The notes beneath the pieces are model-generated. The model searched no databases. It had not been told where the DNA came from and saw only the letters and a list, made by a program, of their open reading frames with translations. From assembly GCA_949130495.1 (NCBI GenBank), contig OX422217.1:541509137-541573136 (forward strand): DNA of 64,000 nucleotides, given 5' to 3'. A program made the translations under genes and the position numbers. The stretch comes from Sambucus nigra (Eukaryota > Streptophyta > Magnoliopsida > Dipsacales > Adoxaceae). This document shows, piece by piece, positions 45,992 to 58,516 of this stretch; the first letter of the stretch is position 1, and the number at the start of each line of letters is the position of its first letter.

Positions 45992-48071
45992 TTACTTAAT
46001 CCACTTAGATTTAACATTAGGAAAAGTAGTCTTAAAATGGGAAGAATTAAAGTTAGATTGGGAACGATTCTCAACAAAGTCAGACTTTAAAGGGATCCTG
46101 GACATATTCTTAACACCACTTTGTAGTCTACATAAATGCTTAAAGCAGAACTGTCCAAAATGACCCGTTTTAAGAAAAAATTGCATTTGAAAATGTGCCT
46201 TTCATTGGATTTAGCATTAACAGGAATGTTATGAAGTTTAACATTTTCTCTTTTTCTAGTTAAACTCAAACACTTAAAGTAAAATTGTTCCAAATGTCAA
46301 GATTTGGAACAAAAATTACAATGAAAAGTCTTTTTCTCAAACATTTAGCATTATAAAACTTAGTGGGTTATTTTCCAAAATCAAAATTTCTGTTTAAATT
46401 AATCTCTTATTACAAAACTGCTCTAAATGACCCTTTTTAAAATATAAATTACACCTAAAAATAGTTTTAACAGCTTATTTACACGTAGCATGCATAGGCT
46501 GGTTATAAACATTCTAAACATTTTCGTTCGATTTTGATTGTTTAAACATAATTCTTCTAAATGTCCTTGTTTCGAACAAAACCCACACTGAAAAATAGGT
46601 TTAGGAGAAAGATTATTCCCAACATTTTCAGTGCTCCTAAATTATCCTACATTTGCTTTATTCTATCCAAATCTCTTAAAGCAGAATTTTCCTAAATGTT
46701 CAGTTTTAGAGAAAAAATCACATTTAAGAAAAATCTTGGCAGTTTTAAAATTCCCAACATTTTAAATTTTTCTAAATTTGCCCAAACCATGTTTATTTTG
46801 TCCAAATATTTTAAATTTCCAAGTGATCTTTCTTATAGCAAAAACTGCACTTAAAAGTTGGTTTGACATTTTAAGTATTCCCAACAGTTTTAGGTTGCCT
46901 AAAGTTTGCCTAAATCAGATTTATTCTGTCCTAATTTCTTAAAATTAAATTTATCTAAATGTCCAGTTTTATGACAAAATTTTCATTCATAAACAGGTTT
47001 ACCACTAGTAGAACAACCCTCGTTTTCAAAATATTTATACGACAACCTAATTTCATTTGAATCAGGAAATATTTCCTTAAAATTGACAAAATTAGTAATA
47101 TCAAATTCTTCTCCCTCAAATCCAAGCCTTTTGTATGAACAAAATCAGAATAAGAGTTGGTTGGGTCATAATAAGTATTCTTATTAATAGACTTGACCAC
47201 GTCACCAGAATTCCAATAATTTTTTAACTTTTTCAAAGCGCCCTCTAATTCTTTTCGACACTCGTCATGTTTATTCAAAACAGCTTTAAGCTCGATTTGA
47301 GATTCATCAAATTTAAACAAAATTTCCATTTTTTTATTTCAAGAGAATGATTAAGTTCAGTTAGCATGACAATTATTTTCTCTAAAAATGAAACATCATT
47401 TTCAAGTCCACCTACATGAAATTCAGATTTTTTGGTTATTGACTTGATTCGATTGTTTAAAACATCATTTTTAGCCATTAACCTAGAATTAATTTGAACT
47501 AAATCAGTGCAGTCCTCAAATGTATTATCAACAAAAATATTATCTACACACCCTTCTAAATTCGTACTCAAGCACCCTTCTAAATTGATACAATCCTCGA
47601 CATTTTCGGATACATCAACATCATCAAAAATACTATCTATATTCAAAAATGAAGCTGTGACAATAGGGTGATTTTGAGCAGGTGAGATACGAGATAAATT
47701 CACAAATTCTAATTAAAAATTATCTACATATAAATCAAAATCATTAGAATGAGTAGATAAGCAATCAAATATACCCTCAGACTAAAAAATACAACGAGAG
47801 GTAAAAGCAACTAAATTATCACAACTACCTATGCTATCACAATCATAAACATCATCGAACATTTTAGATAGATGGGAAGAAAATTTGGGATGTTCCAAGC
47901 CTCTAAAGATGTGGTGCAATAGGAAATATTTTTAACTTCGATTGCACCCATCGCTTGGCAAATGGCATTACATCTTTCAATGTCATATTGTGAATAAAGC
48001 TTTCCCTCTTTAAAACATTCATAAAGGGATTTTCTAGAAGAAAAAATAGCATCACCATTTCGATTTCCCAT
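45992..48071 (-). pseudogene. gag: Element F gag copy 1: coiled coil plus seven zinc knuckles
   Basis: Starts MGNRNGDAIFSSRKSLYECF at 48071. Only a trace of the UBN2 region is left (SYCTTSLEAWNIP near 47900), then a frame change. An acidic, coiled-coil stretch (about 47700-47220) includes LVQINSRLMAKNDVLNNRI and ECRKELEGALKKLKN. Seven knuckles follow near 46975, 46850, 46710, 46570, 46430, 46290 and 46165, spaced 115-145 bases. The fourth, CGFCSKQGHLEELC, is complete; others have lost a Cys, for example CNFFLKTGHFGQFC. It ends VKSKWIK-stop. Gag proteins use knuckles to bind RNA; one or two are usual. Confidence 0.8.
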
Positions 48072-49642
48072 TTCAAAACAATAGATTTTAAACTATATAA
48101 AAAATAGACTTTAAAAAGAGTTCAGGATAATTGCAGAATAAAATCTTTTAGAAAGTAAATCCTGAAGATCCGAAATAACCTAACAGTACTTGAAAGGACC
48201 TAAGGGGTACAAGCTAATGTGTATTAGGTTATAAAAACTCTTTTTAACTCTATGATATAAAATCTATTAAAGTTTATAAATTAAAACACTCACGGACACT
48301 AGTAAGAAAAGGTGGTGATGCCAGATATAAAAATAATACCCTTTAAGAATGAGATGAGGTAAAGTGGAAAGGACACATTATTTGTTCTTGAGGAAACCAC
48401 CTAAATGCAAAACCCCATGTCCTTTAGTCCCGGGACAACTCACACCCAAGTCCACTATTAAAAATGTTTAAGAACAAATTATAGCAATACCAGTGTAAAT
48501 GAAATAGTTTGGCCAATAATATCCAGTACACCAAGGCACAAACTAAACAACCCCACAACAATATAAATCTAACTAAACAACCCAGGTAGTGGTAACTTGG
48601 AACACACACACAACTACAAACTCAACACCAGAGTCCCCGTGAAGTTGTACACAATACAAATGAATAGTAATAAGATAAGATTGAATTAATCAGTACATAA
48701 AAATGAATGAATAACTATCAAGTCATAAGACACATGCAAGGTCTTCCTTAATAATTAATATTCAAGAGTAAAGATTAATTCAAAGAAAATCTAATTGTGT
48801 AAAAATTCACAAGCAAATTAGGAAATAAAATTTCCAAAATTGTGATTCACACTAACTGAATAAATAAATAAGTAACCTAACATCGATAGAATATGAATAG
48901 ATAAAACAAGTGTTATATCATAAATATCAAGTCCAATAGAAATGAGCAAAAGATAAGAAGTGTAGCACTTAGCTCATATAACTTTGAATAATAAAGAAAA
49001 TAAAGGAATAAAAGAAAATATTTTAAATCTCACACATTTTCATAAATCCAACTAAATATAAATGAACTCACAAAGAAAATGTTTAATTTAGAGGATGTAA
49101 ACAAGGTGCGAGAAAAAAAACAGATTAATCTTAATTCACACAGAATTAAATTAAATCAGATATAAAAAAAATATTTTAATAAAAATTGTGTGACACAAAA
49201 AACATAACTTAAATTTAGATTTTTAAGATTTAAAATGTTAAGTCCAGTTTAACAAGTGAACACACATACTGAAACGAGTGTAACAAAAATCTCAACCACA
49301 AATACCCAAACATGATTAAAATACCAGAACCAAACAACAAGAGACTTAATCAGCGTATATAACCGGATCCAAAGAGCCAACAAAAACAGTTTACAAACAA
49401 TTTGATTTTTATGAACAAAACATTACTCGTTTTATATAAAGATGGAGGTAGACACATAGCAAAAAAGCAAACAGTTGCCAATAAAGATTCGTGGTAACAA
49501 ACAAGTTATAAGCATAATTAAGAGTTTCTTTAAACCAACAAATTACAATCCTGGTCAAGATACCAACACAGTTTCGTTACACAGATCTACAAGTCAAAAA
49601 AATAGTTTAATAAATCTAAAACATACATATATATATTAATAA

Positions 49643-49823
49643 TGCTCTTGTGCGGACTAGTCTGCATTTTAAGAATGCGGACCGGACACGTGTCACCTAA
49701 CGGTGCACCTATAAATTATCGCCTAAATTATAGGCACACTCTCTCTCTCTTTTCTGAGCTCACCGCCAGGTGACACATGTCCGGTCCGCACTCTGAAAAT
49801 GTGGACTCGTCCGCACAAGAGCA
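49643..49823. mobile_element. Foldback MITE, 181 bp
   Basis: About 56 bases at each end are inverted repeats: TGCTCTTGTGCGGAC...CGGACACGTGTCACCT at the left, and the right end read backward TGCTCTTGTGCGGAC...CGGACATGTGTCACCT. The central 68 bases are 'aacggtgcacctataaattatcg...'. It is absent from LTR1 and LTR3. I could not identify a clean target duplication, so the superfamily is open. Confidence 0.8.
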
Positions 49824-49826
49824 GGA

Positions 49827-49828
<2 letters not shown>

Positions 49829-49911
<83 letters not shown>
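49829..49911. repeat. Long (TA)n microsatellite in LTR2
   Basis: About 83 bases of almost pure TA directly after the MITE. It may be an expanded form of the short TA run in the other LTRs. Confidence 0.95.
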
Positions 49912-49913
<2 letters not shown>

Positions 49914-49937
49914 GAGAGAGGATTAGAAGGATAGCAG

Positions 49938-51092
49938 CATAGTTTTAAAAAACGTCTGTTACGTAACGAATCGTCCGTTACGTAACGGTATCCGGAGGGA
50001 GCGTTTCGGATACAGACCGATATATCGGATTCAACCAAATTCACAGTCGTATCCCGTTACGAAACCGATACGTAACGGTAACGCCGTTACACTCTGATAC
50101 CAGCCGTTACGATCCGATACCCAGGAGAAAAGAAAGAACGAAGACAAACCTGGTAGTAAGCTGCGAGTTACCAAAGAGCAATAAACCAATACCCAAGTTA
50201 CCAAAGCTCCAAACGATCAACAGCACTGCTTCAAATTTCAATCAGGTCCCTTCCTTGATAAAGGACGAGGAGACAATAGTGGGCGTTGGAAACAAGCGGG
50301 TGTGTGTGTGTGACATTTCTTTTCTCGGATTTTCAAGGTGAGTGAATATGGTAGTGTGTTGAATTTGGTATTTGGGTTTTTGTGGTTTTGAGAGAAATGA
50401 TATTTGGGTTTGTGTGGTTCTGCCGTAAGAGAGAGAGGGAGCAGGTTTTCTTTGTTTTGTTTTCTAAAATTGTTATCTCATTTTGTGGTGGAGAGAAAAA
50501 AAAGTACCGTTTAAATTTTGTTTTTAGTGCCGCAAAATGAAAGAGTAATTTTTGTCCGTGCAACTTTTGTCCAATTTTTATTCAATTTAATATGTGTTAT
50601 TATTTAGTATGATATTATGTGTCCAAAAATATGGTGCAAAAAAAAACTAATAAAAGTATAAAAACAAGACAAAATTCAACAAAATTATTTAGAATATTTT
50701 TGTTAAAATTTAAAATTAATTATTATTATTATACTTTAAAATTAATTATTATTTAATTTAAAATTAAGTCAACTTATTATTTATTTCTTTATATAAATGC
50801 ATAAAACTAAGGAGCTTTTTATTTATTTAATTTGAGTGATGTATTTTTAGTATTTGATTAAGTAATAAAATGATTTTATGTGCGCTAATAATATGTAATG
50901 AACCCACATATTTGTTAAATTTAACATTATATAGTCAAAATAAAAATATCATTTCATTTTATGGTATTTGTGAATTGTAAAAAATTCACGCTTGCGGTAA
51001 CCGATTCCCGTTACATTACGTTCGATACCCCCAATACCGTTACACCGATACCGCAACCGTTACGTTACCCGATACCGTTATTTAAAACCATG
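49938..51092. mobile_element. Non-autonomous hAT element, 1155 bp
   Basis: Ends are CATAGTTTTAAAAAACG and, reverse-complemented, CATGGTTTTAAATAACGG. A perfect 8-bp duplication GATAGCAG stands at 49930-49937 and 51093-51100. Subterminal repeats GTTACGTAAC and 'ccgttac/gataccg' fill both ends. No transposase frame is seen inside; the middle is AT-rich with short purine runs. It is absent from LTR1 and LTR3. Confidence 0.9.
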
Positions 51093-52130
51093 GATAGCAG
51101 TCAGAGAGATACAAATCTTGGGAGAAATAAATAAATATCAGATCCAACGATTTGGACACCATGGTTGAACACTTCAGCTCCTAAATATTGTTGAAAGCAA
51201 CAAACTCCACAAAGCCGTGATGTTTCAAAGCTTAAAAAAATGCCAAAATCTAGCAAAAATCCCAACTCCAAATCGTAAGAGAAACAGAGTCCATAAGCAG
51301 GAAAACCCTCTTGAGGATGTGTAGATCAAACTTTCCAATCAGTAGAAACACAAACCCTCAAAACTCAAAGTTGTAGCTTAGATCAAACTCTCAAATTTAG
51401 ATAAGAGCGAGTGGTATTTTAGAGAGAGAATATGAGAGAAATGTCCGACAGAGATTTGGCAAATCTTGAAAATAAAAACCCCATTTTTTCGAAGACCACA
51501 ATCTCTCTATATATAAGGGAGGAGGAAGGATCTAGAAAAGTGCTCAGTTAAATCGTTAAAACCTACAAAGATTGGGCATAGACGGGTTTAGCCATGAGCC
51601 ATCAAGGGTAGAAAAATAAATCAACATTTTAAGGCTACATGCGTAATAAACCGTGACAACAAGAGGGGCAAAGGAGATAAAAGCCAGGAGACAAGTTTGG
51701 ACAAAGTCACACACAAAGCAAACCTCGAGCCACACATTCTCAAGCCCCAAATGGTTTTAAAAACCAAGGCCCAAAGCGACACACAAAAATAACTAAACTC
51801 TGTCGTTTTAATCTTTGGGTTAAAGAGATTAATTAAGCACACTCTTAATTTTTAATTATGTTATTCTAACCCATTTAAAAAATAAATAACCAATACTAAA
51901 ACGAGTTAAAAATTATGAAAATAACTTAAAACTCATATTTTGTAATATAAAATTATTTAAGATAAAAAAATACAAAAAGTATTTTAACAAAAAAAAATGT
52001 TTATATTAAATCGATATAAGAAAAAATATGATTTAAGGTTTATAAAAATAGATTTTAATAAATAATAATGCAGGAGCATATAAATATTTTTGTCTCAAAA
52101 TTGAGCCAACACAAATAAATGAGATTTTCA

Positions 52131-52459
52131 ATCTCCCCCTTTGGCCAACTTTGAGACAAACAAAACTGAGACTCAAAAAATAAGAAACGACACAAACTAC
52201 ATAACTCAACTATACACATTAGTTTTAAAAAAAAAATTACATGACTCAACTAACAATAATAGTCCTAACAAAATAGAAGTGTGCATAACTCAACTAACAA
52301 CAAGAAATCCTAAAAGACTCGACAAAAAAGTAAATACAATACGTTAAAGTAGTCTCAAACTCTCTCCTGTTTTTCTCAAAGGGACAAAGGGTATGGAAGA
52401 ATCCTACTAAATAAAGTTAGTACAACAAAATATGCAAATAAAATGTACTAACAAACAAA
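52131..52459 (-). other. 3' non-coding end of F internal region, copy 2
   Basis: 'atctccccctttgg' (+ strand) is the purine tract next to LTR2. No gene seen. Closely matches 45607-45960. Confidence 0.65.
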
Positions 52460-54545
52460 CTAAAACAAGTCATCTTTCTTAATCCACTTAGATTTAACAT
52501 TAAGAAAAGCGATCTTAAAATCAGTAGAATTAAAGTTAGATCGGGAACAATTCTCAATAAAATCATACTTTAAAGGGATCGTGGGCATATTCTTAACACC
52601 ACTTTGTTGTCTACTTAAAGCAGAACTGTCCTAAATGACCTGTTTTAAGACAAAAAATGCATTTGAAAACATTACTTTCATTGGATTTAGCATTAACAAG
52701 AATGTTATGACGTTTAACATTTTCGCTTTTTCTAATTAAATTCAAACGCTTAAAGTAAAATTATTCCAAATGTCCAGATTTGGGACAAAAATTACAATTA
52801 AAAGTCTTTTTCTCAAACATTTATCATTATAACACTTAGTGGGTTATTTTCCATAATCGAAAATTCTGTTTAAATTTAATCTCTTATGACAAAACTACTC
52901 TAAATGACCCTTTTTAAAACAAAAATTCCACCTAAAAATAAGTTTAACAACTTGTCTACACGTAGCATTCACAGGCAGGTTACACACATTCTAAAGATTT
53001 GCGTTCGCTTTTGATCGTTTAAAATAAAATTCTTCTAAATGTCCTAGTTTGGAACAAAACCCACGCTGAAAAACAGTTTTAGGAGAAAGATTAACATTTT
53101 CAGTGTTCCTAAATTTGCCTACATTTTCTTTATTCTCTCCTAATCTCTCAAAAGCAGAATTTTTCTAAATGTCCAATTTTAGATAAAAAAAAATCACATT
53201 TAAGAACAGTCTTGGCAGTTTTTAAATTCCTAAAATTTTGAATTTGCCTAAACCATGTTTATTCTATCTAATTTTCATAAAACATAATCTTTCCATGTAA
53301 CCTTTCTTTGAGCAAAAACAACACTGAAAAGTAGGTTTGACATTTTGAGTATTCCTAATAGTTTTAGGTTGCCTAAATTTTCCTGAATCAGATTTATTAT
53401 GTCCTAATTTCTTAAAACATAATTTATCTCAATGTCTAGTTTTATGACAAAACTTACATTCAAAAACAGGTCTACCACTAGTAGAACAACCCTCATTGTC
53501 AAAATGTTTAAAAGACAACCTAATTTAATTTTAATCAGGATATTGTTCCTTAGAATTGACAAAATCAATAACATCAAATTCTTCTCCCTCAAATTCGAGC
53601 CCTTTTGTAGGAACAAAATCAGAATAAGAGTTGGTTGGGTCATAGCAAGTATTCTTATTAATAGATTTGACTGCATCACCGAAATTTCAATAACCTTTTA
53701 ACTTTTTCAAAGCGCCCTCTAGTTCTTTTTGACACTCATCATATTTATTCAAAACATCTTAAAGCTCAATTTGAGATTCATCAAATTTAAACAAAATTCT
53801 CTTGTTTTTAGTTTCAAGAGAGTGATTAAATTCAGTTAACATAACAATTCTTTTCTCTAAAAATGAAACACCATTTTCAAGTTCACCTATATGAAATTTA
53901 GATTCTTCGGTTATTGACTTGATTCGATTGTTTAAAACGTCATTTTTAGCCATTAACTTAGAATTAATTTGAACTAAATCAGTGTAGTACTTAAATGTAT
54001 TATCAACAAAAATATTATTTACACACCCTTCTAAATTCGTACTCATGTTCCCTTCTAAAATGACAGAATCGACTACATTTTCATATTCATCAACATCATC
54101 AAAAATACTATCTATAATAAAAAATGAAGTTGTGACAGTAGGGTGATTGTGAGCAGGTGAGATATGAGATAAATTCACAAAGTTTAATTCATAATAATCT
54201 ACACATAAATCAAAATCATTAGAACGGGTGGATAAGCAATAAAATATATCCTCGGACTTAAAAACACAACGAGAGGTAAAATCAACTAAATTATTACAAC
54301 TATATATGCTATCACAATTGTAAACATCATCAAACATTTTAGATAGATGGAAAGAAGATTTAGGGATATTCCAAGCCTCTAAAGATGTGGTGCAAGCTGA
54401 AATATCGTTAACTTCGGTTAACCCATTGATTGGCTAATGGCATTACAACTTTCAATGTCATATTATGAATAAAGCTTTGCCTCTTCAAAACATTCATATA
54501 GGGATTTTCTAGAAGTAAAACAACATCACCATTTTGAATTCCCAT
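52460..54545 (-). pseudogene. gag: Element F gag copy 2: coiled coil plus seven zinc knuckles
   Basis: Starts at ATG 54545 with a frameshift soon after. The best open part is 54337-53759: an acidic start MFDDVYNCDSIYSCNNLVDF, then coiled coil NSKLMAKNDVLNNRIKSITE. Knuckles lie near 53445, 53300, 53175, 53055, 52905, 52775 and 52660. The last, CIFCLKTGHLGQFC, is complete; CCFCSKKGYMERLC and CNFCPKSGHLE-stop-F show decay. The consensus is C-x-F-C-x-K-x-G-H-L-E-x-F-C-F-K. It ends KSKWIKKDDLF-stop, where a copia polyprotein would normally go on into protease and integrase. Confidence 0.8.
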
Positions 54546-54639
54546 TACAAAAAAAAAAAAATTTAACTATATAAAAATAGATTTTAAAAAGAGTTCAGGA
54601 TCTTTGCAAAATAAAAAATTTTAGAAAGGGAATCCTGAA

Positions 54640-54651
54640 GCTCTAATACCA
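54640..54651 (-). other. Primer binding site of element F, copy 2
   Basis: On the - strand TGGTATTAGAGC, one base from the initiator-Met-type TGGTATCAGAGC, two bases from the LTR3 end. Confidence 0.85.
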
Positions 54652-54653
54652 CT

Positions 54654-57120
54654 TGAAACAACCTACCGGTACTTGAAAGGACCTAAGGGGTACACTAATG
54701 AGTATTAGGTTATAAAAACTCTTTTTAACTCTTTGATATAAAATATATTAAAGTTTATAAATTAAAACACTCACGCACACTAGTAATAAAGGTGGTGATG
54801 TTAGATATAAAAATAATACCCTTTAAGAATGAGATAAGATAAAGTGGAAAGAACGCAAATATTTGTTCTTGAGGAAACCACCGAAATGAAAAATCCTGTG
54901 TCCTTAGTCCTAGAAAAACTCACACACCCAAGTCCACTATTACCAATGTTTAAATACATATTACAGTAATACCAATATAAATGAAATAGTTTGGCCAATA
55001 CAAACCAGTACACCAAGGCACAAACTAAATAACCCCACAACAATCTGAATCCTACTAAACAACCCACGTAGTGGTAACTTGGAACACGCACACAACTACA
55101 CACCCAAGACCAGAGTCCTCGTGAAGTTCTACGCAATACAAAAGAGTAATAATAATATAAGATTGAATTAATGAGTACATAAAAATGAATGAACAACTAT
55201 CAATTCATAAGACACATGCAAGGTCTTCCTTAACAATTAATATTCAAGAGTAAAGATTAATTCAAAGAAAATCAGATTGTGTAAAAATTCACAAACAGAT
55301 TAGGAAATAAAATTTCCAAGATTGTGATTCACACTAACTTAACAAATAAATAAATAACCTAACACCGATAGAATATGAATAGATAAAATAGGTGTTATGT
55401 CACAAATATCAAGTTCAGGAGAAATGAGTAAAAGATAAGAAGTGTAGCACTTAGCTCATATAACTTTGACTAATAAAGAAAATAAAGGAATAAAAGAAAA
55501 CGATTTTAAAGCTCACACACTTTAATAAATGCAACTAAATATAAATGAACACACAAAGAAAATGTTCAATTTAGATGATGTAAACAAGGTGCGAGTAAAA
55601 ACAGAATAATCTTAATTCACACAAAATTAAATTAAATCAGATATAAAAAACATATTTTAATAAAAAATATGTGACACAAAAAACTTAACTTAAGTTTAGA
55701 TTTGTAAGATTTAAAATGTTAAGTCCGGTTTAACAAGTGAACACGCACTGAAATAGGTGTAATAAAAATCTCAACCACAAATACCCAAACAGGATTAAAT
55801 GACCAGAACCAATCAACAAGAGACTAAATCAGTGTATATAACCAGATCCAAATAGCCAACAAAAACAGTATACAAACAATCTGATTTTTATACAACAAAA
55901 CACTACTCGTTTTATATAAAGATGGAGGTAGACACAAAGCAAAAAACAAATAGTTACCAACGAAGATTCGTTTTAACAAACAAGTTATAAGCATGATTAA
56001 GTTACCAAACCAGTTTCATTTAAACCAACAAATTAAAGCGCTGGTCAAGATACCAACACAGTTTTGTTACACAGATCTATTGTTCAGTAAAAAAATAGTT
56101 TAACAAATCTAAAACATAAACAAATAATATATATATATATATGAAGATTAGGTGGAGACCAGTCAGAGAGATACAAATATTGGGAGACAAAAATAAATAT
56201 CAGATCCAACGATTTAGACACCACGGTTGAACACTTCAGCTCCCAAAAATTGTTGCAAGCAACGAACTCCACAAAATCGTGATGTCTCAAAGCTTAAAAA
56301 GACAAAATGCAGCAAAAATCCCAACTCCAAATCGTAAGAGAAACAAAGTCCACAAGAAGGAAAACCCATCTTAAAGATGTGTGGATCAAAGTTTCCAATC
56401 ATTAGAGACACAAACCCTCAAAACTCAAAGATGTAGATCAGATCAAACTCTCAAATATAGACAAGAGCAAGTAGGATTTTAGAGAGAGAACACGAGAGAA
56501 ATGTGTGGCAGAGATTTGGCAAATCTTGAAAATAAAAACCCCATTTTTTCAAAGACCCCACGATCTCTCTATATATAAGGGCGGAAGAAGGATCTAAAAA
56601 AGTGCCCAGTTAAATCGTAAAAACCTACAAAGATAAGGGCATAGACGATTTTAGCCATTAGCTATCAAGGGTAGAAAATGACTCAACATTACAAGGCTAC
56701 ATGCGTAATAAACCGTGAGAATTGGATGAGCAAAGGAGACAAAATCCAGGAGATAAGTTTGGACAAAGAAACATAAATGCAAACTCTGCCATTTTAATCT
56801 TTGGGTTAAAGATATTAATTAAACACACTTTTAATGTTTAATTATGTTATTCTAACCCATTTAAAAAACAAATAACCAATACTAAAATTAGTTAAAAAAT
56901 ATGAAAATAACTTAAAACTCATATTTTTTAATATAAAATTATTTAAGATAAAAAAATACATATTAAAATTATTTTAACAAAAAATAACTTTTATATTAAA
57001 TCGATATAAGAAAAACTATGATTTAAGGTTTATAAAAATAGATTTTAATAAATAATGATGCAGGAGCATATAAATAGTTTTATCTCAAAATTGAGCCAAC
57101 ACAAAGAAATCAGATTTTCA
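54654..57120 (-). repeat. Element F LTR3
   Basis: 2467 bp, TGAAACAACC to CAGATTTTCA. It is the 5' LTR in the element's own orientation. Followed by GTTGT at 57121-57125. Confidence 0.92.
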
Positions 57121-57125
57121 GTTGT

Positions 57126-57655
57126 GCAATTGTTTCTTATTTTATCTGCTTATCATCTATATGCATGTTTTAGGTTAAAATGACAAAATTAGGTAAATCA
57201 GTTTTTCATGGCAAACGATCTAATTTGGTGAATAAGTTTTATTAGGTTTAATCTGTTTAAAGTTTTGATCTTCAAAATTGAAAAAGAAAAAAGAAAAAAT
57301 TTTCATTTGTCGGACCATCCCTGCCTAAGTATACATCGTAGTTGGCCTTATAAAATCTATATCATATTGGACTTGTGTAGGCTAGACCGTCCGAGATTTT
57401 TTTTGTTCTGGGTTTTCCTCGTATATCTTGATGTTATGTGAGTATTTCTTTACTTTGTTTAATTTATCCTTGCATGATCACATAATAATTGTTAGGCAGG
57501 GAAAAATGGGGTAATGTTTACAGAATGTTATTTAAACTGTGTTGATATAAAATTAGTGTAATTCCTCACAGTATAATTAATTTTTTTTGGTATTAAAATT
57601 TGGAATGGAATTGTCGTTTGTTTATAGTAATAAATCCCTAGAACACGCACTTACA
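57126..57655 (+). repeat. Element C left LTR, last part
   Basis: Continues from the GTTGT duplication with 'gcaattgtttcttattttatctgc' and ends 'gcacttaca', followed by PBS-like TGGTATCATAGAAGG at 57658-57672. Confidence 0.7.
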
Positions 57656-57725
57656 AGTGGTATCATAGAAGGTTACTCTATGTTATAGTGTTGATCCTTA
57701 GTTGAGTGTGTTTTTAGGATTCTTA

Positions 57726-58510
57726 ATGGATATAAATCATGAGAGTAATTCAGTTACCCGCCCTCCCATGTTTAAAGGTTCAAACTATCCCTATTGGAAG
57801 GTAGGGGTGAGGTTTTTCTTAAACTCTATTGATGATAATGTTTCATTTGTATAGTATAGTTTATCTCCTCCTATAGAAGGTGGTTTTCCAAAAGAATATT
57901 CCCTTAGGACTAAGGCTGAGATGCGTCGAATTTTAATTCCAAGGGTATAAATGATATTTTTTGTGCTCTCAAGGTTGAGGACTTTAGACTTATAATGGCA
58001 TTCGAGACTCCCAAATATTATTGAGAGATTTTAAAATCTACGCATGAGGGTACATATACCATTAGAGTATCTAAGTTACAAAATATGATAACTAAGTTTG
58101 AGGTGATTGAAATGGATGAGCATGAGACATTTGATGAGTTTTATGTTAAACTAGGATATTGTAAATTCCTCATTTAACTTAGGTGAAATATACTGGAGGC
58201 AAAAGTTGTTAAATAATCTTAAGGTCCTTAATCAAAAGATTTAATATTAATGTTACAGTTCTAGATTATCTTGGTGGCGTCGATACTCTTAGAGTCCAAG
58301 AACTCAAAGGTGATATCCAAACCTATGAGACAAACATGCCTTCCCCTAAGAAGAAAGAAAATATTTTATCTTTTAAAATCTGTAAGAATGATGTGTCGGA
58401 TTTCGAGTGTGGGTGAGTTAGAACCCAAAGAGATAACTAGGTTAGCAAAAAAGTTCACTAAATTTCTTAAGCTTAAATATTAAAATAATTCTCATAAGAA
58501 ATCCAATAAA
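57726..58510 (+). pseudogene. gag: Element C gag, N-terminal part (UBN2-type)
   Basis: ATG at 57726 (MDINHESNSVTRPPMFKGSN) leads into YPYWKVGVRFFLNSIDDNV, the start of the UBN2/copia gag domain, as in element D. After a stop at 57853 the domain can be followed in changing frames: AFETPKYY, THEGTYTIRVSKLQNMITKF, HETFDEFYVKL and DIVNSSFNLGE. Frame changes and stops are so frequent that no long ORF remains. The region ends at the 2.75-kb insertion and resumes at 61266. Confidence 0.75.
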
Positions 58511-58516
58511 AAATAA

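Larger units (their letters stand above)
48171..52130 (-). repeat. Element F LTR2 (middle LTR), enlarged by insertions
   Basis: 3960 bp against about 2.5 kb for the other LTRs. The extra length is a foldback MITE (49643-49823), a (TA)n tract and a hAT (49938-51092). The start has decayed to CGAAATAACC. The adjoining PBS of gag copy 1 is largely deleted ('gaagatc' instead of 'gaagctctaataccactt'). Confidence 0.9.
42971..57120 (-). mobile_element. Element F: gag-only copia-like array with three LTRs and two internal regions
   Basis: Order on the - strand: LTR3 (57120-54654), PBS, gag copy 2, polypurine tract, LTR2 (52130-48171), gag copy 1, polypurine tract, LTR1 (45606-42971). The whole array is flanked by GTTGT (42966-42970 and 57121-57125). 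There is no protease, RT or integrase in either internal region, so this is a TR-GAG type non-autonomous element. Such LTR-int-LTR-int-LTR chains usually arise by unequal recombination between copies. Confidence 0.88.

Noticed and set aside
49760..50044. ORF with a long Tyr-Ile repeat
   Set aside because: Translation of the (TA)n microsatellite.
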